Shown here: piece after piece, positions 1 to 7,617 of the stretch
Numbering within the stretch: the first letter of the stretch is position 1
How the letters are laid out: every line of letters begins with the position of its first letter
Assembly: GCA_938049325.1 (NCBI GenBank)
Contig: CALICC010000252.1
Location: forward strand, 1-14,864
DNA: 14,864 nt
Direction of reading: 5' to 3'
Origin: an uncultured Ilumatobacter sp.
GTDB lineage: Bacteria > Actinomycetota > Acidimicrobiia > Acidimicrobiales > Ilumatobacteraceae
Notes under the pieces: model-generated
What the model was told of the DNA's origin: nothing
The model's database searches: none
The model's input: the letters and a program-made list of their open reading frames with translations, nothing else
Made by a program: the position numbers and the translations under genes

Positions 1-39
1 GGGTTCGGGCGGCGCGGCCGTGGTCTGCGAGACTCGGCC

Positions 40-1458
40 ATGCGCGATTACAGCAACATCTACATCGACGGTGCCTGGATTCCCTCTGACGGAACGGGAA
101 CGATCGAAGTCATCAACGCCGGCACCGAACAGGTGATGGGCTCGATCCCGGATGGCGTCGCCAGTGACGTCGACAAGGCGGTCGCGGCTGCCCGTGCCGC
201 GTTCGACGATTGGTCGCAAACGCCGGTCGAAGAGCGCCAGAAGTACCTCGTGCGGCTGAACGAGGCACTCCAGGCTCGGTCGGCTGAGATCGCCGAGACG
301 ATCGCCGGTGAAGTCGGCATGCCGATCACGTGGTCGACCATGATCCAGGCTGGGCTCCCTGCTGGGAACATGCAGACCTTCGCCACGCTGCTCGACACCT
401 TCGAGTTCGAAGAAGAGATCGGCAACAGCCTCGTCGTCAAGGAGCCGGTCGGTGTCGTCGGTGCAATCACGCCGTGGAACTACCCACTGCACCAGATCAT
501 CTGCAAGGTCGGGGGCGCGTTTGCTGCGGGTTGCACGATCGTCCTCAAGCCGTCCGAAGTCGCTCCGCTCAACGCGTTCATCCTGGCCGAGATCATCCAT
601 GAAGTCGGCTTCCCGCCTGGTGTGTTCAACTTGGTGACCGGAACGGGCCCGGTTGTCGGCGAGGCCATCTCGGCACACCCAGGGATCGACATGGTCAGCT
701 TCACTGGCTCCACCAACGCCGGCAAGCGCGTCGCTGCCACCGCGGCGAGCACCGTCAAGCGCGTGGCGCTCGAATTGGGCGGCAAGTCAGCGAACATCAT
801 CCTCGACGACGCGAACCTCGAAGAGGTCATCCCGAAGGGCATCTTCGCGTGCTACCTGAACTCGGGCCAGACCTGCACCGCTCACACGCGCATGCTGGTG
901 CCGAACAGCCGATACGACGAAGCGGTCGCGATCGCTGCAGCAGCTGCCGAAGCACAGCCGGTCGACGACCCGACCGTTGAAGGCATGCACCTCGGCCCGC
1001 TGATCAGCCAGGTTCAGTGGGACCGCGTGCAGGGGTACATTCAGAAGGGCATCGATGAGGGCGCCGTGGTTGCCGCTGGCGGCCTCGGCAAGCCCGAAGG
1101 CAAGGAGACCGGCTACTTCGTGAAGCCGACGGTCCTCGCCAACGTCACCAACGACATGACCGTCGCGCAAGAGGAGATCTTCGGTCCGGTGCTGTCGATC
1201 ATCGGCTACGACGATGATGACGACGCCGTGCGGATCGCGAACGACAGCCTCTACGGCTTGTCAGGCGGCGTGTGGTCAGCCGATCAGGACCGAGCGATGG
1301 CGGTCGCTCGTCGCATGCGCACCGGTGCCGTCGACGTCAATGGCGGCGGCTTCAACATCGCCGCGCCGTTCGGTGGCTACAAGCAGTCCGGATACGGCCG
1401 TGAGAACGGCCCGTACGGCATCGACGAGTTCCTCCAGACCAAGTCGTTGCAGCGCTGA
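40..1458 (+). CDS. Aldehyde dehydrogenase family protein (NAD(P)+-dependent)
   Basis: This 472-residue protein is a full-length member of the aldehyde dehydrogenase superfamily, cytosolic enzymes that oxidise an aldehyde to the carboxylic acid with NAD(P)+. Visible landmarks are the TPWNYPL segment with the oxyanion Asn147, the nucleotide-binding GSTNAG stretch (about 223-228), the general base Glu245 in ELGGKS, the nucleophile Cys279 in SGQTCT, and EEIFGPV (378-384) near the cofactor ribose site. All catalytic residues are present. The reading frame is open back to the window edge, but the only upstream candidate is a CTG, and the family N-terminus (RDYSNIYIDGAW) fits ATG 40. A run of five Asp (391-395) is a minor oddity. 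It is followed after about 100 bases by a B12-binding mutase subunit on the same strand, with a strong hairpin between them, so co-transcription is uncertain. The substrate cannot be read from sequence; a role in acyl/aldehyde catabolism with the mutase is only inferred. Confidence 0.95.
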   Translation: MRDYSNIYIDGAWIPSDGTGTIEVINAGTEQVMGSIPDGVASDVDKAVAAARAAFDDWSQTPVEERQKYLVRLNEALQARSAEIAETIAGEVGMPITWSTMIQAGLPAGNMQTFATLLDTFEFEEEIGNSLVVKEPVGVVGAITPWNYPLHQIICKVGGAFAAGCTIVLKPSEVAPLNAFILAEIIHEVGFPPGVFNLVTGTGPVVGEAISAHPGIDMVSFTGSTNAGKRVAATAASTVKRVALELGGKSANIILDDANLEEVIPKGIFACYLNSGQTCTAHTRMLVPNSRYDEAVAIAAAAAEAQPVDDPTVEGMHLGPLISQVQWDRVQGYIQKGIDEGAVVAAGGLGKPEGKETGYFVKPTVLANVTNDMTVAQEEIFGPVLSIIGYDDDDDAVRIANDSLYGLSGGVWSADQDRAMAVARRMRTGAVDVNGGGFNIAAPFGGYKQSGYGRENGPYGIDEFLQTKSLQR

Positions 1459-1464
1459 TCGCAC

Positions 1465-1530
1465 GCAACATCAGCCGGTGAGAGGTCGCGTCTCGGACGC
1501 CGAGATCGCGATCCTCACCGGCTACGTTGC
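1465..1530 (+). terminator. Long interrupted hairpin between the aldehyde dehydrogenase and mutase small-subunit genes
   Basis: The repeat starts 6 bases after the dehydrogenase stop. Arms pair as GCAAC (1465-1469) with GTTGC (1526-1530), AGCCGGTGAG (1473-1482) with CTCACCGGCT (1514-1523), TCGCG (1486-1490) with CGCGA (1507-1511), and TCTCGG (1491-1496) with CCGAGA (1500-1505), around a 3-base tip (ACG). That gives about 28 pairs interrupted only by small bulges. There is no T-run after it on the + strand. It may be an unusual factor-independent terminator, an mRNA-stabilising or processing stem, or an attenuator ahead of the mutase subunit. The fold is seen directly; the role is inferred. 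Confidence 0.6.
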
Positions 1531-1537
1531 ACGCGAG

Positions 1538-1551
1538 CAATCTCGAGATTG
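1538..1551. promoter_or_regulatory. Perfect 14-bp palindrome just upstream of the mutase small-subunit start
   Basis: CAATCTCGAGATTG reads identically on both strands. It ends 6 bases before the ATG at 1558 and overlaps the weak GGAAA that could serve as its ribosome binding site. This is a typical geometry for a dimeric repressor operator blocking transcription or translation of the gene. No regulator is encoded nearby. Confidence 0.4.
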
Positions 1552-1557
1552 GAAACC

Positions 1558-1950
1558 ATGGCAGGCGAACGAATTCTGGTGGCGAAAGTCGGCCTCGACG
1601 GTCACGATCGCGGCGTCAAGGTGGTGGCGAGAATCCTGCGCGACGCTGGATTCGAGGTCATCTACACCGGTCTCTTCCAGACGCCCGACACGGTGGCTGC
1701 GGCCGCGGTCGACGAAGACGTCGACGCCATCGGTCTCTCGATGCTGTCGGGTGCACACATGACGCTGGCGCCGCTCGTCGTCGACAAGGTTCGCGAGCGC
1801 GGCGTCGACATCCCGGTGATCGTCGGCGGCATCGTTCCCGATCAAGACGTCGAAGCACTCGCCGCTGCGGGCGTTGCGAAGGTGCTCACGCCGGGGGCCA
1901 CAGCGGACCAGGTCGCCCAAGCGGTACGCGACGCGATCGACGAGAACTGA
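1558..1950 (+). CDS. Acyl-CoA mutase small subunit, cobalamin-binding (IcmB/MCM C-terminal type)
   Basis: A 130-residue stand-alone B12-binding domain of the methylmalonyl-CoA mutase C-terminal family. The base-off/His-on signature is complete: DGHDRG gives D14-x-H16-x-x-G19, with H16 as the lower axial cobalt ligand, followed by SMLSG (61-65, the SxL motif) and VGG (89-91) for the nucleotide tail. Its length matches IcmB-type small subunits (about 130-140 residues). It must pair with a separate large subunit; the matching candidate is at 10559-12217 on the other strand. The start was set at ATG 1558 (MAGERILVAKVG). An in-frame TTG at 1549 is possible but lies inside a palindrome. The 3' end converges with the DUF2237 gene, 26 bases away. 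Assignment to the family is firm; which acyl-CoA is isomerised depends on the large subunit. Confidence 0.92.
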   Translation: MAGERILVAKVGLDGHDRGVKVVARILRDAGFEVIYTGLFQTPDTVAAAAVDEDVDAIGLSMLSGAHMTLAPLVVDKVRERGVDIPVIVGGIVPDQDVEALAAAGVAKVLTPGATADQVAQAVRDAIDEN

Positions 1951-1976
1951 ACGCCCTCGCAACCGCGCTCGGGGTC

Positions 1977-2345
1977 TCAGCCCGAACTGACGGCGTGTTG
2001 GCGGAGCTCGGCGAGATCGACGTACTCGAGTGTCGACACGTGTGTTGATTCGAGTACCACGTCGCAGGCGCGACCTTCGTCGAAGGCTTCCTTCCAACGC
2101 ATGGCGCACACGCACCACTGGTCGCCCGGCTTGAGGCCGGCGAATCCGTATTGCGGCATCGGTGTCGACAGGTCGTTACCTCGGGAGGCGGAGAACGCGA
2201 GGAAGTCCTCGGTCACGCGACAGCACACTGTGTGCATCCCGGGATCGTCACCGTGGTTCTCGCAGCAACCGGTCCGGTGGTAGCCGGTCATCGGATCGTA
2301 CGAACACGACTCCAGTTCGGTGCCGAGGACGTTCAGTTGGGCCAT
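1977..2345 (-). CDS. DUF2237 family protein
   Basis: A 122-residue cytosolic protein matching DUF2237, a small bacterial family of unknown function. The family core is intact: NVLGTELESCSYDPMTGY (about 5-22), a Cys pair (27-28), HTVCCRVTEDFLAFS (38-52), then GNDLSTPMPQYGF, LKPGDQWCVCAMRWKEA (71-87) and a C-terminal YVDLAELRQHA. It has eight cysteines, six of them in close pairs (27/28, 41/42, 78/80), which could suggest metal binding or redox chemistry, but no such activity is established to my knowledge. A GAGG ribosome binding site lies 8 bases before the ATG at 2345. It is the last gene of a leftward run after the protease gene, separated by 120 bases, and converges on the mutase small subunit. 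Confidence 0.9.
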   Translation of the reverse strand: MAQLNVLGTELESCSYDPMTGYHRTGCCENHGDDPGMHTVCCRVTEDFLAFSASRGNDLSTPMPQYGFAGLKPGDQWCVCAMRWKEAFDEGRACDVVLESTHVSTLEYVDLAELRQHAVSSG

Positions 2346-2465
2346 GGCGCACGCCTCGTCATGACCGGAGTCTCGTCACAGCGGCGGTCGTCGTCAAGCC
2401 GGAACGTCGGGAACCGCGAAGTGGGTGACGTCACACCGAGGGGTGTCGTCAGACAGGGGTGGCTG

Positions 2466-5105
2466 TCAGACCCACCAACCGGCGAGGTCGACGATGAGAT
2501 CGCCACCCGACGCGTGGAACAGGCACGAACGCCCCGTCGACGACAGCGACACCAATGCGCTGTTCGCAGTGGGGGCGCCGGGAACGACGTTGACGGCGGA
2601 TGTGTCGGGCCGTGTCGAGCAATTCCAGGCGGTGATGTGTCCGCTCGTCGTGTGCCGTGCAGCCGCGATGTTCACGCTCGCAGCGGCGGGGGTCACGGTG
2701 AGTCCGTTCTCGAGCACAGGGCGCGGCACGCCATAGCTCGTGCTCGCTCCTGCGGCGAGATGGTTGCCACCACGGGTATCCAAGATGCGTGCGGGAGTGG
2801 CGGCAACGAACGTCAATCCGTCACCGGGTGCGTATTCTCCGGTCACGCCGATCGTGATGTGCGTGCGGGCGCTGCTCGTCACACACAGCGATTGGTTCGA
2901 GCTGAGGGCGAAGATCCCGTTGTTGCCGCGAGTTTCGCGGGCGGCGAAGTTGAGTGAAGACGTCGTGGTCGACGTCGACATGCAGTCGTTGACGGTCAGG
3001 AAGCCGCCGGCGTCCGGATTCACGGCGGTGACGTTGATCGACACTGCCTTGGTTGTCGGGTCGATGGCGCCGCCGAGTGGGATGACGGTGCGCACGCCGG
3101 GACGAAGCTGCCCGTTGAGCCCGACGCCGGTCCGACTGTCGACGACGCGTTGTGAACCAATGCTGTCGAGGGCGGTCGCACCGTTGGCGCCGATCCATCC
3201 GGTGACATCGATGATGAGATCCGTGGCTGTCGAGGCGTCGACGCAGAAGCTGCCGTCGGTCGCGAGTGGCGTGATGACCGAGTTCCCGATGTTGCGCCGG
3301 GCACCGTAGTTGAGCGACGAGGTGGCAAGCCGAGCACCGTTGCACGGGGTGATGCTCACGAAGCCGATCGCCGACGGATTGACGGCTGCCACGTTCACGA
3401 TGACCGCCGAAGCGTTGTTGTCGACGTCGTTCAGCTGCGTCGGGTAGATGCGGATGCGCTCGCCGGCCTGCAGCCGGTTGAAGGCTGCGCCGGGAGCCCG
3501 TGTGTCGAGCAGGCGGGCTGGTGTCATCGGCGTGACGCGGTCGCCGACTTGGTCCGCTGAGGGTGGCGTCACCGGAGGCTCGGTCGTGGGTGGCCGAGGA
3601 TCGTCCTTGGGGTCTTGCGGGTCGGTGGTGGGCGTGACGACCGTGGTGCCGGGTACGTCGATGGCGAGCGTGTAGGAGCCGATCGATCCGTAGTTGGTGA
3701 AGCCGTTCGATGCCGATCCCGAACCGATGCTGCGCACGGCGACGGTGTAGGTACCTGGCGCGATCGAGGCGGGCAGGTTGGCCGACAGCGACCAGGCTGC
3801 GGAGTTGTCCGGTGCGGCGCTGGCCACGACGTCGTCGTTCGAGTTCATCACGGCGAGGTCGGCGAGCAGGTTTCCGTTGGCGATCGTCTTCGAGACGTTG
3901 ATCGAGATCGGGCCCTCGGTGACTTCGAGTGTGTGCGTCGAGATGCTGCCGCCGTTGGCGATCGTGTGGGTCGTGACGGAGTCGCCGGAACCGAAGGGCG
4001 TGGAGCCGGACGTGGTCGGCACCCGCTCGATGTAGGCGTCGATGGCGGCGAGATCGTCTTCGGTGTTGGTGGCACCGGAGTACTCGCCTCTGGACCACTG
4101 CGTCAGTTCCTTGCTGTAGCCGACGCCCATGATCGGAGCCCAGTTGCCATGGCCCGAGTAGTACGACGAACCCGTGCCGTCGGAGTGTGCGATGCCGTCA
4201 TGGCGCAGGCCGAACGTGTGGCCGATCTCGTGGGATGCTGCCTCGGCAACCGATTTCGGATTGCCGTTGGCGAGATTGCTCGAAAAGACGAACGCCGGCA
4301 GGTCGTAGGTCTTCCCAAACGAGTGAAGGTAGGCCGAGCCGCCGTAGGGCCCGTACCACGCCGAGTCTTTCGAGATGACGACGCGGATACCGAAGTTGTC
4401 ATCTGAGCCGGTCGACCGGATGAGGCCGTCAACCCCGGGATCTGCGGTCGTGACGTCGACGTCCCATGGGGCGAAGTCGTCGGCAACGCGAGCCCAGATC
4501 TCGTAGATGCCGTCCAACTCGCTCTGGGAGAATGTGTTGTTGCGCGAGCCCGAGGGCTCGCGAGAGTAGGAGCCGGACACGATTGGCTGATCGCTGTCGT
4601 TCCACGGAGTGTCGACGGTGACGTGGCCGTTGAAGTCCAGGAAGATCTTGCGGCTCGACGACGGATTCGTGTGCAGCGAGAAGACGTCCGACGCCGACAG
4701 CGCGTGCTGTGGCTCGTCCTTGAAGTTGTCGAAGCCGTCGTCGGCGTGTTCAGCGTGTGCGTCCTCGAACGATGCCGGTAGGTCGGGGATCGGGTCGCTC
4801 GCTCGGACCATGCCGTCATCGAAGGCGAACTCTTCTTGCCCGATGAATTCGGAGATGTCGCGGACGGTGGGAGCGGCGATCGGTTCGACCGTGGAGTCAC
4901 GGCCAGCACGGGAGTCAGCAACCGGGTCAGCACTTGGGGCAGCGTCGTCGGCGGCGGCTGACGACGAGAACGAGACGGCGACCGTCGCAGAAAGCGCGAA
5001 GGCAGCGGCCAGAGCGGATGACTTCCGTGCCGAGTTCGTCGACGTGCGCGCGCCAGACGTCGCAGCGTCGGTCGCATTGCGGTCGGTGGCGGCTGAAGAA
5101 GGCAT
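2466..5105 (-). CDS. Secreted metzincin-type zinc metalloprotease with PPC-like domain and three C-terminal LLDTR repeats
   Basis: An 879-residue exported protein. Residues 1-30 are polar with RK at 27-28, followed by a hydrophobic Ala/Ser-rich stretch (about 31-51) ending SSAAADDA, which reads as a signal peptide with a long n-region. The propeptide-like acidic region runs to about 145. The catalytic domain (about 150-362) holds HEIGHTFGLRH (292-302): zinc ligands H292, H296, H302 and base E293, with a downstream Met-turn IMG at M326, the metzincin arrangement. Residues 378-485 resemble a bacterial pre-peptidase C-terminal (PPC) beta domain. A Pro/Thr/Asp linker follows (about 486-520). Then come three repeats of about 110-120 residues (527-637, 642-758, 767-879), opening with PARLLDTR, QRVVDSRTG or PARILDTRG and holding a conserved Cys pair (588/621, 708/741, 829/861). 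I cannot name this repeat; similar ones sit at the ends of secreted actinobacterial proteins and may serve surface attachment. The substrate is unknown. ATG 5105 has no clear ribosome binding site. Confidence 0.88.
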   Translation of the reverse strand: MPSSAATDRNATDAATSGARTSTNSARKSSALAAAFALSATVAVSFSSSAAADDAAPSADPVADSRAGRDSTVEPIAAPTVRDISEFIGQEEFAFDDGMVRASDPIPDLPASFEDAHAEHADDGFDNFKDEPQHALSASDVFSLHTNPSSSRKIFLDFNGHVTVDTPWNDSDQPIVSGSYSREPSGSRNNTFSQSELDGIYEIWARVADDFAPWDVDVTTADPGVDGLIRSTGSDDNFGIRVVISKDSAWYGPYGGSAYLHSFGKTYDLPAFVFSSNLANGNPKSVAEAASHEIGHTFGLRHDGIAHSDGTGSSYYSGHGNWAPIMGVGYSKELTQWSRGEYSGATNTEDDLAAIDAYIERVPTTSGSTPFGSGDSVTTHTIANGGSISTHTLEVTEGPISINVSKTIANGNLLADLAVMNSNDDVVASAAPDNSAAWSLSANLPASIAPGTYTVAVRSIGSGSASNGFTNYGSIGSYTLAIDVPGTTVVTPTTDPQDPKDDPRPPTTEPPVTPPSADQVGDRVTPMTPARLLDTRAPGAAFNRLQAGERIRIYPTQLNDVDNNASAVIVNVAAVNPSAIGFVSITPCNGARLATSSLNYGARRNIGNSVITPLATDGSFCVDASTATDLIIDVTGWIGANGATALDSIGSQRVVDSRTGVGLNGQLRPGVRTVIPLGGAIDPTTKAVSINVTAVNPDAGGFLTVNDCMSTSTTTSSLNFAARETRGNNGIFALSSNQSLCVTSSARTHITIGVTGEYAPGDGLTFVAATPARILDTRGGNHLAAGASTSYGVPRPVLENGLTVTPAAASVNIAAARHTTSGHITAWNCSTRPDTSAVNVVPGAPTANSALVSLSSTGRSCLFHASGGDLIVDLAGWWV

Positions 5106-5165
5106 GTCGGGTCTGCCAGATATTTCGGCAACCCGTAGACAGCTGTTGACTCAGGACTTCTGCAG

Positions 5166-5181
5166 GTTTCTCTCAAGAAAC
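5166..5181. promoter_or_regulatory. Short perfect inverted repeat upstream of the protease gene
   Basis: GTTTCT (5166-5171) and AGAAAC (5176-5181) are separated by four bases, in the divergent region between the protease (start 5105, -) and gltX (start 5323, +). It could be an operator for the protease gene or a small hairpin in its leader. TTGACT (5146-5151) and TTGACA (5203-5208) occur on the + strand nearby, but neither has a convincing -10 at the right spacing. Confidence 0.25.
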
Positions 5182-5306
5182 GGACAAGATGCGCTGTTGC
5201 GGTTGACACGTGACCTGGCGAGGTCGCGCACGTCTGATCTCGGGGCCTGATCTCGCCGTGGGTCTCGCGGAGTCGGCGCCACACCGTCGCCCGCTGCCCG
5301 GGTCGG

Positions 5307-5312
5307 TAGCGT
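5307..5312 (+). promoter_or_regulatory. Candidate -10 element for gltX
   Basis: TAGCGT fits the actinobacterial TAnnnT -10 pattern and lies 10 bases before the ATG at 5323. Transcription would start at or only a few bases before the start codon, giving a leaderless or near-leaderless mRNA. This agrees with the absence of a Shine-Dalgarno sequence there. No clear -35 box is visible. Confidence 0.35.
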
Positions 5313-5322
5313 GCATGGCGCC

Positions 5323-6759
5323 ATGAGTAGCTCCGGACCCCGATTTCGCTTCGCCCCTTCGCCGACCGGCATGTTCCACGTCGGCGGCGCGCGATCAGCG
5401 CTTCACAACTGGGCGCTCGCACGGCAGATGGGTGGCGCCTTCGTGCTGCGCATCGAAGACACCGACGAGGCGCGCAACAACCCGGAGTGGACGCAGGGCA
5501 TCATCGACGCACTGGCGTGGATCGGGATCTCGGCGGACGACGAACACTTCGAGGGCCCGCACTTCCAAAGCGCCAATGCTGACGCCCACGTGGCCGCGGC
5601 GCAGCGGCTGTTCGAGGCGGGCGTTGCCTACTACTGCGACCTCAGTGGTCAAGAGGTGCAGGACCGCGCCAAAGAGCTGGGCATCACCGGGTACGACGGC
5701 TATTCGCGTGACCGCGGGCTCGACCCGGCACCTGGGCGTGTGCTGCGGTTTCGTGTGCCCGACGGGACGACGATCGTGCACGACGAGGTGCGTGGCGAGG
5801 TCACCTTCGACAACTCGACCATCGAAGACTTCGTGCTCCTGCGCGGCAATGGGACTCCGGTGTTTCTGCTGGCGAACGTCGTCGACGACATCGAGATGAG
5901 CATCACCAACGTGGTGCGCGGCGAAGAACACCTGCCCAACACGCCCAAGCAGCAGATGCTCTGGCAGGCACTGGGTCACGAACCGCCGCAATGGGCGCAC
6001 ATTCCGGTGCTCGTGAACGAGCAGCGCAAGAAGCTGTCCAAGCGGCGCGACAAGGTCGCGCTCGAGCAATATCGCGACGACGGGATCGTTGCCGATGCAA
6101 TGGTGAACTACCTGATGACGCTCGGCTGGACGATGCCCGGTGGCGAAGAGGCGGGCAGCGAGATCTTCCCGTGGTCCGAAATGGAGGCGGCCTTCTCGTT
6201 GTCGGCGGTGTCGTTGTCGCCTGCCTTCTTCGATGTCAAGAAGCTCGTCGCGTTCAACAAGCAGTACATCAAGAACATGACGGTGGCCGACTTCGTGGAG
6301 GCCGTTGATGCCGACCTGCCCCCTGATTGGGATCGCGCTCGCTTCACCGAGATCGCGCCACACATCATGGAGCGACTCGAACGACTGGGTGACGCACCGG
6401 GCGTCGTCGACTTCCTCTTTCTCGGCGACGGCGTCGACCCGGAGATCGACGCCGACGCGTGGGCCAAGGCGGTCAAGCCGGAGTGGGCGACGACGCTGCT
6501 CGGCGAGATCACCGAGGCGTACGACGCTTTGGGAGCCGACGAGTGGACACACGAAACGCTCAAGGCGACCATGGAAACGTTGATGGTCGCTCATGAGATC
6601 AAGCTCGGTAAAGCGCAGGCACTCCCGCGCGTCGCCGTCACCGGCCGCTCGGTTGGCCCACCACTCTTCGAGGCGCTCGAAGTGCTCGGCCAGGCCGAGA
6701 CGGTTCGGCGATTGCGGGTGGGCATGACACGTGCGGCGAGGTCTGCTGCGACAGACTGA
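5323..6759 (+). CDS. gltX: Glutamate--tRNA ligase (GluRS)
   Basis: A 478-residue class I aminoacyl-tRNA synthetase that charges tRNA-Glu with glutamate using ATP. The Rossmann catalytic domain opens with FAPSPTGMFHVGGARSALHNW, where HVGG (19-22) is the HIGH-type motif and Arg8 and Ser12 lie in the glutamate site region. KLSKR (237-241) is the KMSKS-type ATP loop. The stretch LRIEDTDEARN and the C-terminal helical anticodon-binding half (about 310-478) are complete, and total length is normal for bacterial GluRS. An in-frame GTG at 5311 would add four residues (MHGA), but the ATG at 5323 is preferred. The YdcF-like gene starts 4 bases after the stop, so the two are probably co-transcribed. Genes for tRNA-Gln and tRNA-Glu lie within 1.2 kb. 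In actinobacteria GluRS is often non-discriminating and also charges tRNA-Gln for the GatCAB amidotransferase; no GlnRS or gat gene is in this window, so that is a family expectation only. Confidence 0.96.
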   Translation: MSSSGPRFRFAPSPTGMFHVGGARSALHNWALARQMGGAFVLRIEDTDEARNNPEWTQGIIDALAWIGISADDEHFEGPHFQSANADAHVAAAQRLFEAGVAYYCDLSGQEVQDRAKELGITGYDGYSRDRGLDPAPGRVLRFRVPDGTTIVHDEVRGEVTFDNSTIEDFVLLRGNGTPVFLLANVVDDIEMSITNVVRGEEHLPNTPKQQMLWQALGHEPPQWAHIPVLVNEQRKKLSKRRDKVALEQYRDDGIVADAMVNYLMTLGWTMPGGEEAGSEIFPWSEMEAAFSLSAVSLSPAFFDVKKLVAFNKQYIKNMTVADFVEAVDADLPPDWDRARFTEIAPHIMERLERLGDAPGVVDFLFLGDGVDPEIDADAWAKAVKPEWATTLLGEITEAYDALGADEWTHETLKATMETLMVAHEIKLGKAQALPRVAVTGRSVGPPLFEALEVLGQAETVRRLRVGMTRAARSAATD

Positions 6760-6763
6760 GCGC

Positions 6764-7540
6764 ATGCCTTCTGGCGGAACTCGTGACGTGCGCCTGTCGG
6801 CCGCTCCCGATGCCGCTTTCGCGCCGATCCGCCAATCGCACGCCGACTCCTCGGCGGTCGCTCCCGGCGACACGGGCGATGTGGGAGAAGTCGACCAGGT
6901 CACGCTGGCTCCTGGCACCACGGCGTTTCGATGGAGACGGCGCGTGCTGCGCGCCGTCGGGCTCATGGTGCTGCTGGGCGCGTTCTACTTCTTGGTGTCG
7001 CTCGCTCAAGTGTGGATGGCGGGGCGAGCAGACGAGCGCGGCACGGTCGACGCGATCGTGGTGATGGGCGCAGCACAATACGACGGCCGGCCGTCGCCGC
7101 AACTCGCTGCCCGTCTCGACCACGTCGTGGAGCTGTGGCCCGAGGAGATCGCTCCGCTTGTCGTGGTGACCGGCGGGAACCTGCCTGGCGACCGATTCAC
7201 CGAGGCCGGCACATCGGCTGCGTATCTGATCGAACGCGGGGTGCCGGAGTCGGCCCTGTTGCTCGAAGACGCAGGTTCGAACTCGTATGAATCATTGGAG
7301 GCGGTTGCCGCGATGCTCGAAGCGCGCGGCCTGTCCAGCGTGGTGATCGTCACCGATCCATACCACTCGCTTCGATCGAAGCTCATTGCCGAAGAGGTGG
7401 GCCTGCGGGCGTCGATCTCGTCGACCGACACGTCGGTGGTCACGGGGGCGAGTTCGGTGGCGCGTCACATCGAAGAGGCGGGCGGGGTCAGCGTGGGGCG
7501 GATCATCGGTTTCGACCGTCTGACCGACCTCGTCGACTGA
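6764..7540 (+). CDS. YdcF/SanA-like DUF218 membrane-anchored protein
   Basis: A 258-residue protein of the DUF218 (YdcF/SanA/ElyC) family. Residues 1-57 form a polar, probably cytoplasmic tail. A single membrane segment follows (about 61-84, VLRAVGLMVLLGAFYFLVSL), and the DUF218 domain (about 95-250) should face outside. Family motifs are present: VVMGAAQYDGRPSPQLAARL (99-118), VVTGGN (134-139), the TEAG segment with a conserved Glu, LLEDAGSNSYESL (166-178) and VTDPYHSLRS (196-205). Relatives act in envelope or peptidoglycan-related processes, but their biochemistry is poorly defined. The start was set at ATG 6764, 4 bases after the gltX stop. An in-frame GTG at 6731 would overlap gltX and adds residues unlike the family. 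Translational coupling to gltX is likely. A strong hairpin at 7589-7612 follows. Confidence 0.85.
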   Translation: MPSGGTRDVRLSAAPDAAFAPIRQSHADSSAVAPGDTGDVGEVDQVTLAPGTTAFRWRRRVLRAVGLMVLLGAFYFLVSLAQVWMAGRADERGTVDAIVVMGAAQYDGRPSPQLAARLDHVVELWPEEIAPLVVVTGGNLPGDRFTEAGTSAAYLIERGVPESALLLEDAGSNSYESLEAVAAMLEARGLSSVVIVTDPYHSLRSKLIAEEVGLRASISSTDTSVVTGASSVARHIEEAGGVSVGRIIGFDRLTDLVD

Positions 7541-7588
7541 TCGCAGGACGAACGGGACGAAGGGCCGCGCCGCTCGGCGAAAACGACG

Positions 7589-7612
7589 TCGACCGGCCCG
7601 TAGGCCGGTCGA
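7589..7612. terminator. Bidirectional terminator hairpin between the YdcF-like gene and tRNA-Gln
   Basis: TCGACCGGCC (7589-7598) pairs perfectly with GGCCGGTCGA (7603-7612) around the loop CGTA. On the - strand the stem begins 5 bases after the tRNA-Gln CCA end and is followed by CGTCGTTTTC, so it fits a terminator for that tRNA. On the + strand it lies 49 bases past the YdcF-like stop without a T-run, and it may also end that transcript. Confidence 0.75.
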
Positions 7613-7617
7613 TCACG

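Noticed and set aside
2425..2434. GTGACGTCAC palindrome between the DUF2237 and protease genes
   Set aside because: Only 10 bp, easily found by chance in GC-rich DNA, and about 80 bases from the nearest start codon with no supporting promoter.
2151..2957. 268-codon + strand frame across the DUF2237 and protease genes
   Set aside because: Spans two convincing genes on the opposite strand and shows no family features.
2821..4098. 425-codon Arg/His-rich frame within the protease
   Set aside because: Off-frame shadow of the repeat region; no domain or plausible start context.
5203..5208. TTGACA as a -35 box for gltX
   Set aside because: No -10 at 16-18 bases downstream; the TAGCGT at 5307 is about 100 bases away.
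4103..5422. 439-codon frame on the - strand overlapping the protease
   Set aside because: Same strand but shifted frame; Arg/Thr/Ser-rich composition typical of an off-frame reading of the protease, whose own frame holds signal peptide and zinc motif.
5395..6966. Long open frame (523 codons) on the - strand across gltX
   Set aside because: It is antisense to the clearly conserved GluRS; its translation is His/Arg/Val-rich with no family likeness, as expected from high-GC third-position bias.
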